From: an uncultured Ulvibacter sp.
GTDB taxonomy: Bacteria; Bacteroidota; Bacteroidia; Flavobacteriales; Flavobacteriaceae
Length of the DNA: 64,000 nt
Reading direction: 5' to 3'
Assembly: GCA_943789105.1 (NCBI GenBank)
Contig: CALSSW010000004.1
Span: 263,672-327,671, forward strand
Shown here: positions 18,516-27,414 of the stretch, in pieces
Position numbering within the stretch: the first letter of the stretch is position 1
How the letters are laid out: every line of letters begins with the position of its first letter
Position numbers and translations under genes: made by a program
The notes under the pieces: generated by a model
The model's input: the letters and a program-made list of their open reading frames with translations, nothing else
Database searches by the model: none
What the model was told of the DNA's origin: nothing

Positions 18516-18971
18516 CTAAGTTAAGTCTGAGCTTATGAGTTTTAAAAATTCATTTCTAGTTTCAATTTTCTCAAATTGTCCTCTAAAGCCTGAAGTGGTT
18601 GTTACACTATTTTGTTTTTGAACACCACGCATCATCATACACATATGGCTTGCCTCTATTACAACGGCAACTCCTTTGGGCTTTAATGTATCGTTTATGC
18701 ACTCTAAAATATCATGAGTAAGTCTTTCCTGTACTTGGAGTCTTCTAGCAAACACGTCTACCACTCTTGGAATTTTACTCAAACCAACTATGTGTCCATC
18801 TGGTATGTAGGCGATGTGTGCTTTTCCATAAAAAGGCAGCATATGATGCTCGCACAAAGAATACAACTCAATACTTTTTATGATTACCATGTCGTGGTAA
18901 TCTTCTTTAAACATTGCTCCTTTTAGTATTGCAGCTGGGTCTTGATCATAGCCCTGGGTTAAAAACTGCAT
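18516..18971 (-). CDS. folE: GTP cyclohydrolase I, 5'-truncated
   Basis: GTP cyclohydrolase I makes dihydroneopterin triphosphate for folate or pterin synthesis. The T-fold core is present: zinc Cys/His in '[12 protein letters not shown]', '[23 protein letters not shown]', and the third zinc Cys in '[11 protein letters not shown]'. The first ATG (18971) gives only 151 residues, but the same frame carries recognisable FolE sequence upstream to 19058 ('[12 protein letters not shown]' and '[15 protein letters not shown]'). That stretch begins right after an in-frame stop and has no ATG, GTG or TTG. About 10-20 N-terminal residues and the start codon appear to be missing. The msrA stop overlaps this region. 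Activity is doubtful; see the adjacent folE2-like fragment. Confidence 0.8.
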   Translation of the reverse strand: MQFLTQGYDQDPAAILKGAMFKEDYHDMVIIKSIELYSLCEHHMLPFYGKAHIAYIPDGHIVGLSKIPRVVDVFARRLQVQERLTHDILECINDTLKPKGVAVVIEASHMCMMMRGVQKQNSVTTTSGFRGQFEKIETRNEFLKLISSDLT

Positions 18972-19053
18972 TGCTTTTGATGCTCTTTCTGGGGTTTTAA
19001 CAATACCCTCACGAGTAACATCTTCTCCTATATCAGATATAATATCTGTGTAA

Positions 19054-19773
19054 CTATTTTAGAGGTAATCTAAAATTATGGATGCCTACTTGTTGAATAG
19101 CAACAGGAGCACCTTCAATTAAAGATGAAGGGCCATTTTGTAGGTCTGGGAATGTTTCGATATCATCTTTAGTGGCAACATAATCCGAATCATATTTTCT
19201 ACTTGGTTCATTATATTTAACCGAATGTTCATTTTGTTTAAGTTTGTCTGCAAAAAATTGCTGTATTTTTTCAATTTTTGGGGTAATGGTAAAATTACAA
19301 TATGCCTGTTCTTTGTTTTGATTATAATAGTTATGGTGAGATGTTTCTGCTATATAAAAAATATCTAAAGGCTTAAGCTGGGTTACAATAGTATCCTTAA
19401 AAACAGCAGCCTTGGTAAGAGTTTCAATAAAATCATTGGCCTCATTTTTTTGGGTTTCATCTACATAAAAAATTGCACTTCTATACTGTGTGCCTACATC
19501 ATTGCCTTGACGGTTTAATGTAGTAGGATCATGGGTCGCAAAAAACACCTCTAGAAGCGTTTGGTAGGAAATAACCTTGGGGTCAAAATCTATGCGTATA
19601 GCCTCTGCGTGACCAGTTGTACCATTACAAACTTCTCTATACGCTGGGTTTTTTATGTGTCCTCCAGTATATCCTGAAACTACATTAATGACACCTTCTA
19701 AGCGCTGAAAAACTGCTTCAGTGCACCAAAAACATCCGTTAGCAAAAATAGCTTGTTTAATTATTGTATTCAT
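19054..19773 (-). CDS. msrA: peptide-methionine (S)-S-oxide reductase MsrA with foreign C-terminal tail
   Basis: Reduces methionine-S-sulfoxide. Residues 1 to about 180 form a normal MsrA, with catalytic Cys in '[11 protein letters not shown]', 'VVSGYTGGH', 'TGHAEAI' and '[19 protein letters not shown]'. Instead of stopping where MsrA usually ends, the frame runs on for 59 residues (from '[10 protein letters not shown]'), and these resemble the N-terminus of FolE2 rather than any MsrA. The enzyme core should be functional unless the tail disturbs folding. Start 19773 agrees with the MsrA N-terminus. A candidate promoter lies about 100 bases upstream. The ORF ends at the first bases of the truncated folE frame. 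Confidence 0.88.
   Translation of the reverse strand: MNTIIKQAIFANGCFWCTEAVFQRLEGVINVVSGYTGGHIKNPAYREVCNGTTGHAEAIRIDFDPKVISYQTLLEVFFATHDPTTLNRQGNDVGTQYRSAIFYVDETQKNEANDFIETLTKAAVFKDTIVTQLKPLDIFYIAETSHHNYYNQNKEQAYCNFTITPKIEKIQQFFADKLKQNEHSVKYNEPSRKYDSDYVATKDDIETFPDLQNGPSSLIEGAPVAIQQVGIHNFRLPLK
19057..19233 (-). pseudogene. folE2-like N-terminal fragment fused to msrA
   Basis: Codons 181-239 of the msrA frame. The segments '[20 protein letters not shown]' and '[12 protein letters not shown]' follow the pattern of FolE2 (zinc-independent GTP cyclohydrolase) N-termini, which carry 'DLQ/DIQ' and 'VGIK..RYP' at this spacing. The rest of FolE2, including its catalytic region, is absent. The frame meets TAG, and directly after it begins the FolE sequence that lacks its own start. 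Most simply, a deletion removed most of folE2 and the 5' end of folE, and a second event joined msrA to folE2. An assembly join is the alternative. Confidence 0.6.
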
Positions 19774-19864
19774 ACTTTAAACAAAATTACATTAATTTAA
19801 CACTGTAAGAGTAATTGAAAATCTTTTTAACTTTTTATTAGTAAAAGGACCTTTAGCATAGCGG

Positions 19865-19904
19865 TAGATTTGCAAATATAGGTTGCATTAATTAGCTATG
19901 CAAA
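19865..19904. promoter_or_regulatory. back-to-back divergent -7 boxes (msrA / DUF5916 gene)
   Basis: TAGATTTG (19865-19872, plus) is directly followed by CAAATATA (19873-19880), which reads TATATTTG on the minus strand. For the minus direction a TTTG lies 20 bases upstream (19901-19904), giving a full promoter aimed at msrA. For the plus direction no clear -33 element is visible. The two polymerase sites overlap physically. Confidence 0.5.
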
Positions 19905-19916
19905 GAGGTGTTTTTT

Positions 19917-22337
19917 ATGAGAAATATTGTTTTGTTTTTTATTGTACTAATACACACATCACTTCTGTTTTCGCAACAAGAAAAAACACTCACTGCAACT
20001 AGAATTTCTAATGCGCCAAACATAGACGGTGTCTTAGATGATACTGTTTGGAAAAAACTCCCCTACTATGGAGACTTTAACATGCTAGAACCTGGAACGC
20101 AGGGTGATATACCATTAGGCTATCAAACCAAAGTTCAACTAGCCTATGACAATACTGCTGTCTATATCGCAGCATACATGGAAGATCCAAACCCAGATAG
20201 TATTGCGAGTCAATTCTCACAGCGTGATGATGTAGACGCTCAAGCAGATTTTATTGCAGTTGCATTAAACACCTACAATGATGGTATCAACGAGACACGT
20301 TTTGGGGTTACTAGTGCTGGTACTATTTTTGACTCTAAAATTTCTATCAACGATGAAGACATAGGATATAATGTTGTGTTTGAGTGTATAACATCTAAGG
20401 ATCGCAAAGGATGGTATGCAGAGTTTAAAATTCCATACAATGCGCTTCGCTTCCCTGAGCTTGAAATCCAGAATTGGAGTATAAATTTTTACAGACGCAT
20501 TATCAATAGTAATGAAACCCATAGTTTTGCTGCTATTGATAATACAAAAGGCAAAGCAACACAATACAATGCTCCACTGCTAGGTATTGAAAAAATAAAC
20601 CCTCCGGTTCGCCTTACCCTTTTTCCATTCACCCAGGGAGCTGTATCTGCCCTTGAAGGCAAAACCACTGCGAGTTTTAGTGCAGGTATGGATTTAAAAT
20701 ACGGCCTTAGTGACAGTTTTACCCTTGATGCCACATTAATACCAGATTTTGGCCAAGCAGCCTTTGATGAAGTTACCCTTAATCTTGGACCTTTTGAACA
20801 AACTTTCGAAGAACAACGGCAATTTTTTACTGAAGGGACAGAGCTTTTTAATAAAGGAAGACTATTTTTCTCAAGAAGAGTGGGCGGTGCTCCAAGCAAG
20901 GAAATTACAGATATACAAGAAAATGAGGTGGTAAACCAGTTTCCTGAAAGTGTTAATCTGTTAAATGCGGTTAAAGTTTCTGGAAGAACAAAAGACAACT
21001 TAGGTGTTGGTTTTTTTAATGCCATAACCGAAAAAACATATGCAAAGGTTCTAAACGAGCAAACAGGCGTTATTAGAGAGGTACTTGTAGAACCCCTAAC
21101 CAACTATAATATTCTGGTTTTAGATCAGCAGTTTAATGACAATTCTTCTATTTCATTAATAAACACTAATGTAACACGTGATGGCCAATTTAGGGATGCA
21201 AATACCACGGCTATAATATATGATGTTTCAGACAAACAAAACACTTATAACCTATCTGGTAGAAATGTTGCCAGTAATGTGACTAAAGATAACGGGATTA
21301 GTACAGGATTTTTATCTGAAATAGAGCTATCTAGAATAAAAGGGAAATTTAGATACCGCATAGAGCACAAACTCTCCAACACCACCTATGATATCAATGA
21401 TCTGGGGCTAAACAGGAGAAATAATTACAACAACCTTGAGGCAGAAATCTCCTATGAGAATTTTGAACCCACAAAAACATTTAACAAGTATAAGTTCGAA
21501 TTATCTACTAGACACAGACGCCTTTACGATCCTAGTGTGGTAACAGGAAATTCATTTAGACTGGAAAGTTTTTTTGTATTAACATCTAGATTTGCCTTTG
21601 GCGGGTTTATGGACTACAGATCAAGTAGTGATGATTACTTTGAACCTCGGGTAGAAGGAAAATATGTTACTTTTTCAAAAAGTTTGGGTACCAAGATTTT
21701 TATCTCTACAGACTATAGAAAGGTATTTGCGGTAGATTTAAGTGTCGGTCAACGAAAAGATTTTGACCAACCACAACAACAGTTGTTTATTGAGTTTTCT
21801 CCGAGATATCGCTTCTCAGATAAGTTTTTAGTACAAATTGACACAGAGTTAACTAAAAGAGATGACCAGTTTGGCTATATAGATAATACAGAAACAGATG
21901 TATTTTTTGGACAACGAGATCTTGTATCTATTGAAAATACGCTAACAGCAAGCTATAATTTTGATCCCTACAAAGCTATTGATCTGCGCTTTAGAAATTA
22001 TTGGACTAGTGTAGATTATAGTGATGGTATTTTCTTTAAACTCAATGATGACGGTACTAAAGATGTTGTAGATTACCAAATAACACAAGAAAACGACCCC
22101 AATAGAAATTTTAATATTTGGAATCTAGATCTGAGTTTTAGATGGCGCTTTGCCCCTGGTAGTGAGGCTAGTTTATTATACAGAAATCAAATTTTTAATA
22201 GTGACAATCAAGCAACATTAGGTTACACAGAAAGTTTGCAAAATTTATTTAAACAAGCTTTACAAAACACAATATCTCTTAGAGTTACGTATTTTTTAGA
22301 TTACAATAATGTTTCTTATATTTTTAATAAAAAATAA
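19917..22337 (+). CDS. DUF5916 protein with CBM9-like N-terminal domain
   Basis: Predicted exported outer-membrane protein of 806 residues. It has a signal peptide (ending near 'LLFSQQ') and a carbohydrate-binding-module-9-like domain at roughly 25-225 ('APNIDGVLDDTVW', 'AYDNTAVYIAAYMEDP', 'RRIINSNETHSFAAI'). The large DUF5916 beta-rich domain follows, with alternating aromatic strands that look like an outer-membrane barrel and end in 'DYNNVSYIFNKK'. Function is uncharacterised; the architecture suggests glycan or surface interaction, which is inference. An AAAGAGG motif sits ten bases before the ATG at 19917, so I prefer it to GTG 19908. Confidence 0.82.
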   Translation: MRNIVLFFIVLIHTSLLFSQQEKTLTATRISNAPNIDGVLDDTVWKKLPYYGDFNMLEPGTQGDIPLGYQTKVQLAYDNTAVYIAAYMEDPNPDSIASQFSQRDDVDAQADFIAVALNTYNDGINETRFGVTSAGTIFDSKISINDEDIGYNVVFECITSKDRKGWYAEFKIPYNALRFPELEIQNWSINFYRRIINSNETHSFAAIDNTKGKATQYNAPLLGIEKINPPVRLTLFPFTQGAVSALEGKTTASFSAGMDLKYGLSDSFTLDATLIPDFGQAAFDEVTLNLGPFEQTFEEQRQFFTEGTELFNKGRLFFSRRVGGAPSKEITDIQENEVVNQFPESVNLLNAVKVSGRTKDNLGVGFFNAITEKTYAKVLNEQTGVIREVLVEPLTNYNILVLDQQFNDNSSISLINTNVTRDGQFRDANTTAIIYDVSDKQNTYNLSGRNVASNVTKDNGISTGFLSEIELSRIKGKFRYRIEHKLSNTTYDINDLGLNRRNNYNNLEAEISYENFEPTKTFNKYKFELSTRHRRLYDPSVVTGNSFRLESFFVLTSRFAFGGFMDYRSSSDDYFEPRVEGKYVTFSKSLGTKIFISTDYRKVFAVDLSVGQRKDFDQPQQQLFIEFSPRYRFSDKFLVQIDTELTKRDDQFGYIDNTETDVFFGQRDLVSIENTLTASYNFDPYKAIDLRFRNYWTSVDYSDGIFFKLNDDGTKDVVDYQITQENDPNRNFNIWNLDLSFRWRFAPGSEASLLYRNQIFNSDNQATLGYTESLQNLFKQALQNTISLRVTYFLDYNNVSYIFNKK

Positions 22338-22434
22338 GTTGCTTCACCTTATCTCATATAAATAGTTAAGAAGATTTTATCTTGTGCAATAATGTGAGTA
22401 TTTTGCTTGTTTAAATCTATATAAGGAAAATACT

Positions 22435-23835
22435 ATGAAAAAGTTTTATATATCTATACTAGCGAGTTTACTCCTTTTTACTGGATGCTTTGAAGACTTT
22501 GATGATACTATAAACCCTGCCTCTACCCTAGAGATTCAAAACTTTATATATCGTGGTTTAAATTATTTCTATTTATATAAAGAAGACACTCCAGAACTTG
22601 CCAATGACGCCTTTTTAACAAATGATGATAGAAACAGTTTCTTAGAAAGCTATGAGTCACCACAAGATTTATTTGATTATTTAAAAGCTGACCAAGATCG
22701 TTTTAGTTTTCTTACAGATGATTATGTTTCCCTGGAAAATGCGCTAAGCGGCGTAACTCTTAACAATGGTATGGAGTTTGGGTTGGTTTTTTACCCAGAT
22801 GGTAGCGGTGATGTATTTGGCTATGTACGTTATGTGCTTCCGAATTCTAGCGCTGCTAGCACCGCTTTGCAACGAGGAGATATCTTCAATACCATAGATG
22901 GCCAACAAATAAATGAGACTAATTATAATGATTTACTTGCTCCAGACACTTACAGCATTGGGCTAGCAACCTTTGACGGATTTACCATTACCCCTACTGG
23001 TACAACTATTGAACTTACAAAATCACAAATCACAGAAAATCCAATACATATCGCCCAAACACTTACCATTGAAGGACAAAAAGTAGGATATCTAATGTAT
23101 AATGCTTTTACAAGAGATTTTGATCCTGAGTTAAATGCGGTTTTTGGTACCTTTAAAAACCAAGGCATTGACCACCTTATTATTGATTTAAGGTACAATG
23201 GTGGTGGTTCTGTAGAGACTGCTGTAGATCTTTCTTCTATGATTACAGGACAGTTTAATAACCAAATATTTTACACAGAGCAGTGGAACCAAGACCGGCA
23301 AGCCCAATATGCAAGCCCTGGACTATTTAATACACAAATTTCAAATGGTGATGTAATTAATAGTTTAAATCTAGATCGGGTATATATCATTACAAGTGCT
23401 CGCTCTGCCTCCGCCAGTGAACTTGTAATAAATGGCCTAGCACCTTATATTACAATTACTCAGGTGGGAGATACCACTACGGGTAAATTTCAAGCTTCAT
23501 TTTTATTGTATGATGCTCCAACCCCAAACTTTAGTAGGTCACAGGCAAATGTAAATCATACCTACGCTATGTTACCACTTGTTTTTAAAACAGTAAATGC
23601 TGCAGGCAGTACAGATTATGTAGATGGACTTGTCCCAGATATCGAACAAAAAGAAAACTACGCAAATTTAGGGCAATTAGGAACCATAACAGAACCTTTA
23701 CTTGCAGAAACACTTAACCAGATATTTCCCGGGCTTGCTCCATCAACAGTGTTTGATAGTTTTACAGAAATTGGAGACAGCAACAGCAATAATATCTTGG
23801 AAGGCATCATGTTTATTGAAAACAAACAATACTAA
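22435..23835 (+). CDS. S41 family C-terminal-processing peptidase, lipoprotein
   Basis: 466-residue predicted lipoprotein with signal 'LLLFTGC' (Cys near residue 18). An N-terminal helical segment and a PDZ domain ('GLVFYPDGSGDVFGYVRYVL', 'ALQRGDIFNTIDGQQI') precede the S41 protease domain. Predicted nucleophile Ser lies in 'ITSARSASASELV' and the Lys base in 'GDTTTGKFQAS'. These envelope proteases trim C-termini of exported proteins. It starts about 100 bases after the DUF5916 gene and stands 42 bases before an ABC ATPase gene, so it may belong to a longer plus-strand transcript. Confidence 0.9.
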   Translation: MKKFYISILASLLLFTGCFEDFDDTINPASTLEIQNFIYRGLNYFYLYKEDTPELANDAFLTNDDRNSFLESYESPQDLFDYLKADQDRFSFLTDDYVSLENALSGVTLNNGMEFGLVFYPDGSGDVFGYVRYVLPNSSAASTALQRGDIFNTIDGQQINETNYNDLLAPDTYSIGLATFDGFTITPTGTTIELTKSQITENPIHIAQTLTIEGQKVGYLMYNAFTRDFDPELNAVFGTFKNQGIDHLIIDLRYNGGGSVETAVDLSSMITGQFNNQIFYTEQWNQDRQAQYASPGLFNTQISNGDVINSLNLDRVYIITSARSASASELVINGLAPYITITQVGDTTTGKFQASFLLYDAPTPNFSRSQANVNHTYAMLPLVFKTVNAAGSTDYVDGLVPDIEQKENYANLGQLGTITEPLLAETLNQIFPGLAPSTVFDSFTEIGDSNSNNILEGIMFIENKQY

Positions 23836-23877
23836 AAAAGAACCAAAAACTACCCAAATAAAATATTAACAAAACCT

Positions 23878-24534
23878 ATGATAACAGCAAAAAATATCCA
23901 CAAATACTATGAAAAGCTACACGTTTTAAAGGGTGTAGATCTTCATATAAAAAAAGGAGAAATTGTTTCTATTGTAGGTGCCTCGGGTGCTGGAAAAACA
24001 ACCTTACTTCAAATTTTAGGGACTCTTGATGGTTTTGACAATGGAGGGCTAACGATTAACAATACGCAAATAGCTACTTTAAACAAGAAACAACTTGCAA
24101 GCTTTAGAAATACTTCATTGGGTTTTATTTTCCAATTCCACCAATTACTTCCAGAGTTTACTGCCCTTGAAAATGTTTGTATTCCTGGGTTTATTAAAAA
24201 ATCAAATAAGACAGAGGTAGAAAAAAGAGCCAAAGAGCTTCTTGCCTTTCTTGGCTTAAGTTCTCGTGAAAATCATAAACCCAATGAATTATCTGGAGGA
24301 GAACAACAACGTGTTGCTGTTGCCAGAGCTTTAATAAACAACCCAGCAATTATTCTGGCAGATGAACCTAGTGGAAATCTAGACACAGAAAGTGCAGAGA
24401 ACCTTCATAATTTATTTTTCAAACTAAGAGACAAATTTGGACAAACCTTTGTTATAGTTACTCATAACAAAGACTTAGCATTTATGGCAGACAGAAAACT
24501 AACCATGCAAGATGGTACTATAATTAGTGACTAG
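23878..24534 (+). CDS. ABC transporter ATP-binding protein, LolD/MacB-like
   Basis: Cytoplasmic ATPase subunit of 218 residues. Walker A GASGAGKT is at 34-41, the Q-loop in '[18 protein letters not shown]', signature '[15 protein letters not shown]', Walker B '[11 protein letters not shown]', and the H-loop in 'IVTHNKDLA'. Sequence style and length fit the LolD/MacB/FtsE group, which works with FtsX-like permeases in lipoprotein release or related envelope tasks. No permease gene is adjacent, so the partner must be encoded elsewhere. It sits between the S41 protease and TIGR02757 genes. Confidence 0.88.
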   Translation: MITAKNIHKYYEKLHVLKGVDLHIKKGEIVSIVGASGAGKTTLLQILGTLDGFDNGGLTINNTQIATLNKKQLASFRNTSLGFIFQFHQLLPEFTALENVCIPGFIKKSNKTEVEKRAKELLAFLGLSSRENHKPNELSGGEQQRVAVARALINNPAIILADEPSGNLDTESAENLHNLFFKLRDKFGQTFVIVTHNKDLAFMADRKLTMQDGTIISD

Positions 24535-24588
24535 CGCACTCTTTAGTGTTATACACCACATTAGAAATCATCAATTATATATCTAAAA

Positions 24589-25359
24589 ATGAAGCTTGAT
24601 AAAACCGAATTAAAAGAATTTTTAGATCAAAAAGTACAACAATACAATACCTTAGATTTTATAGGGACAGACCCCATACAAATACCACATCATTTTAAAG
24701 AGAAAGAGGATATAGAAATTTCTGGATTTTTAATAGCCACCATTGCTTGGGGAAACAGAAAAAGTATTATCACAAATGGAGAGCGACTATTAAATATAAT
24801 GGGCAACTCCCCTTTTGATTTTGTTTTAAACTACACAGATAAACATAAAAAATACACAAAAGGATTTGTGCACAGAACATTTAATGAAGATGATTTGCAT
24901 ACCTTTTTCTTGGCCCTTTCCAATATTTACAAACACCATCAAGGCCTAGAGGCTGTGTTTTCAGAAAATAGTACACCTCATAGTATGCAACCTGCTATAC
25001 ATGCGTTTAAAAAGGTGTTTTTTGAGATTTCACACCAATCTAGAACACAAAAACATGTGAGTGATCCATTAAAAAACAGTGCTGCAAAACGTATTAATAT
25101 GTTTTTAAGGTGGATGGTTCGTCAAGACAATACAGGTGTAGATTTTGGTATTTGGAATACAATCTCTCCAGCTATTTTATCCTGCCCTTTAGATGTGCAC
25201 AGTGCAGCAATTGCTAGAAAAATAAGTATTTTAACCCGCAAACAAAATGATGGCAAAGCTCTACATGAGTTAGACAAGGCGCTGCGCGAAATGGACCCTA
25301 TAGATCCCGTTAAGTATGATTTTGCACTTTTTGGTTTGGGTGCTTTTGAGAAATTTTAA
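24589..25359 (+). CDS. TIGR02757 (DUF2400) family protein
   Basis: 256-residue soluble protein of unknown function. It shows 'DPIQIPHHFKEKEDIEISGF', 'IAWGNRKSIITNGERLL', 'KRINMFLRWMVRQDNTGVDF' and, near the end, 'DPVKYDFALFGLGA', all of which I associate with the TIGR02757 family of Bacteroidota. No catalytic mechanism is established, and its helical fold may resemble DNA glycosylase-type proteins, which I cannot test. It sits between a LolD-like ATPase and a BatA-like protein, 80 bases before the latter's ATG. Confidence 0.8.
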   Translation: MKLDKTELKEFLDQKVQQYNTLDFIGTDPIQIPHHFKEKEDIEISGFLIATIAWGNRKSIITNGERLLNIMGNSPFDFVLNYTDKHKKYTKGFVHRTFNEDDLHTFFLALSNIYKHHQGLEAVFSENSTPHSMQPAIHAFKKVFFEISHQSRTQKHVSDPLKNSAAKRINMFLRWMVRQDNTGVDFGIWNTISPAILSCPLDVHSAAIARKISILTRKQNDGKALHELDKALREMDPIDPVKYDFALFGLGAFEKF

Positions 25360-25386
25360 AAGTATAATCTGCTTTAATGTAATTAA

Positions 25387-25419
25387 TTGGTCTTAATTAA
25401 CTTCGGTTTTTTATCTTTG
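25387..25419 (+). promoter_or_regulatory. promoter of the BatA-like gene
   Basis: TTG (25387-25389), 22-base spacer, TATCTTTG (25412-25419), an exact TAnnTTTG -7 box. It sits 20 bases before the ATG at 25440, so the leader is very short. Confidence 0.55.
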
Positions 25420-25439
25420 CTTAAATAGTATATACATAA

Positions 25440-27365
25440 ATGCAGTTTAAATACCCGGAACTTCTCTACGCACTTTTTTTACTACTAATTCCTATTTTAA
25501 TCCATTTATTTCAACTCAGACGCTTTCAAAAAGTGTCTTTTACCAATGTTTCGTTTTTAAAGAAAGTGAGCATGCAAACACGCAATAGCTCTCAAATAAA
25601 GAAATGGCTTATTCTGATGCTTCGATTGCTATCCATTGCTGCCATTGTAATTGCATTCACAGAACCCTTTAAAGCTTCTAAAACAGCTTTAAACAGTATT
25701 AAAGAAACCACTATTTATATAGACAACTCCTTTAGTATGCAGGCCAATGGTGCTCAAGGTCCTTTATTAAATAGCGCACTACAAGATCTCATAACCCAAA
25801 TACCATCAAAGAGTAAAGTAAACTGGTTTACCAATACCTCTTCAAAGAAAGATGCAAGTGTACAACAACTTAAAAAAGATTTTTTAACATTAGAATATAC
25901 TCAAAAACAGCTCAGTCCCAAACAAGTGCTACTAAAGGCAGATGTATTTTTCAGTAAAGACAAAACATCAGACAAAAGATTGATTTATATCTCTGACTTT
26001 CAAAAAAAGGATGAATTCCCCCAAGTAAATGATCGTTTTAAGGTAGATGCAGTGCAGTTAATACCCAATCAACGGCAAAATATTTCCATAGACTCTGCTT
26101 ATGTTGTATCCAAAAAAACTGGACTTACTCAAGTAATAGTTACATTATCTGCAAAAGAACTTTCTAAAACCACAGTTTCTGTTTCGTTGTATAATGACAA
26201 TACCCTAACATCAAAGATTGCTGTAGATTTTAGCAAATACAGTACACAGGACATCACCTTTGATCTAGTTAATACACCTAATTTTAAAGGCAGTATTACC
26301 CTCACAGACAATGGCCTTAGCTATGACAACAGTCTTTATTTTAGTATAAATACCCCTGCAAAATTAAAAGTACTTAGCATAAACGCCAGTAATGCAGATT
26401 TCTTAAAACGTTTGTATGCTACACAAGAATTTGAGTATACAAGCCAAGATGCGAAAAACCTTAACTATAGTTTACTTTCTCAGCAAAATTGTATCATACT
26501 AAATGAATTAAAAAGTATTGATAGCTCACTGAGTAATGCCCTTACAGAATTTTCTCAAAATGGTGGGAGTGTATTAATTATCCCCGCACAAGAGATAGAT
26601 ATTACAAGTTATAATGGTTTGTTGAAAAATTTAAACTTAGGAGTTTTTGACAGCAAACTCGAAAGGCAAAAGAAAATCACTAACATTGTTTTTGAGCACC
26701 CAATCTACCGTGATGTTTTCGAAAAACGCATTACAAATTTCCAATTTCCAAGTATCAAAAGTTTTTACACAATCACTTCAGAGGCATCTACTTTGCTGGG
26801 ATTTGAGGATGACAAACCTTTTATATTGGGCTTAAAAAACAACTATATTGCAACAGCAGCCTTTAATACACAAAATGGTAATTTTATAAGCTCTCCTATA
26901 ATTGTACCTACACTATATAATATAGCTAGAGAGAGTATAGAGGCGCCCAAATTATATTATAACATTGCATCTTATGTGTCTTTTGGAGTTGGGGTTGCAT
27001 TAAAAGAAGATGAAGTATTACACATTAAAGATAGTATTGTTAACTTTATACCCCTGCAAAAAGCCAAGGCTAATAAAGTTGTTGTTACAACCAATGAGTA
27101 TCCAAAAAGTGCAGGAACATTTTCTATAAATAAAGCAGATGCGTTTATTGAAAGTGTAAGTTATAATTACGATAGAGACGAAACAAATCTAATCTATGGT
27201 GATGTAAAAAACTGGAACGCAGTAACACAACATCAAAACATTACAAGTTTGTTTGATGCTATTGAAAAAGAAAATACAATTACTGCATTTTGGAAATGGT
27301 TTGCCCTTTTAGCGCTACTATTTCTAATTGCTGAAATGTTAGTTTTAAAATTTTATAAAAATTAA
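25440..27365 (+). CDS. BatA-like (aerotolerance regulator N-terminal domain) membrane protein
   Basis: 641 residues. The first 80 form the BatA N-terminal domain: 'YPELLYALFLLLIPILIHLF', a basic loop 'QLRRFQKVSFTNVSFLKK', then a second membrane segment. A large soluble region follows with a vWA-like strand 'TIYIDNSFSMQA', in which the metal-site DxSxS motif reads DNSFS. A C-terminal membrane helix ends the protein ('FALLALLFLIAEMLVLKFY'). Bat-type proteins are linked to envelope stress tolerance, but the role of this branch is not established. It has its own promoter and probably drives the dihydroorotase-like gene 49 bases downstream. Confidence 0.8.
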   Translation: MQFKYPELLYALFLLLIPILIHLFQLRRFQKVSFTNVSFLKKVSMQTRNSSQIKKWLILMLRLLSIAAIVIAFTEPFKASKTALNSIKETTIYIDNSFSMQANGAQGPLLNSALQDLITQIPSKSKVNWFTNTSSKKDASVQQLKKDFLTLEYTQKQLSPKQVLLKADVFFSKDKTSDKRLIYISDFQKKDEFPQVNDRFKVDAVQLIPNQRQNISIDSAYVVSKKTGLTQVIVTLSAKELSKTTVSVSLYNDNTLTSKIAVDFSKYSTQDITFDLVNTPNFKGSITLTDNGLSYDNSLYFSINTPAKLKVLSINASNADFLKRLYATQEFEYTSQDAKNLNYSLLSQQNCIILNELKSIDSSLSNALTEFSQNGGSVLIIPAQEIDITSYNGLLKNLNLGVFDSKLERQKKITNIVFEHPIYRDVFEKRITNFQFPSIKSFYTITSEASTLLGFEDDKPFILGLKNNYIATAAFNTQNGNFISSPIIVPTLYNIARESIEAPKLYYNIASYVSFGVGVALKEDEVLHIKDSIVNFIPLQKAKANKVVVTTNEYPKSAGTFSINKADAFIESVSYNYDRDETNLIYGDVKNWNAVTQHQNITSLFDAIEKENTITAFWKWFALLALLFLIAEMLVLKFYKN

Positions 27366-27414
27366 AAACCAATAGCATAGTAGCTATTGGAGGTAACCTG
27401 TAAATTTGAGTATT

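Noticed and set aside
19841..19875. tRNA-like stretch upstream of the DUF5916 gene
   Set aside because: No acceptor stem or T-arm can be formed; the region is promoter sequence.
20489..21103. 204-codon minus-strand ORF inside the DUF5916 gene
   Set aside because: Antisense shadow of a well-supported gene.
27401..27408. TAAATTTG just before the dihydroorotase-like gene as a promoter
   Set aside because: The only TTG upstream is 11 bases away, too close, and the gene is better explained as part of the BatA-like transcript.
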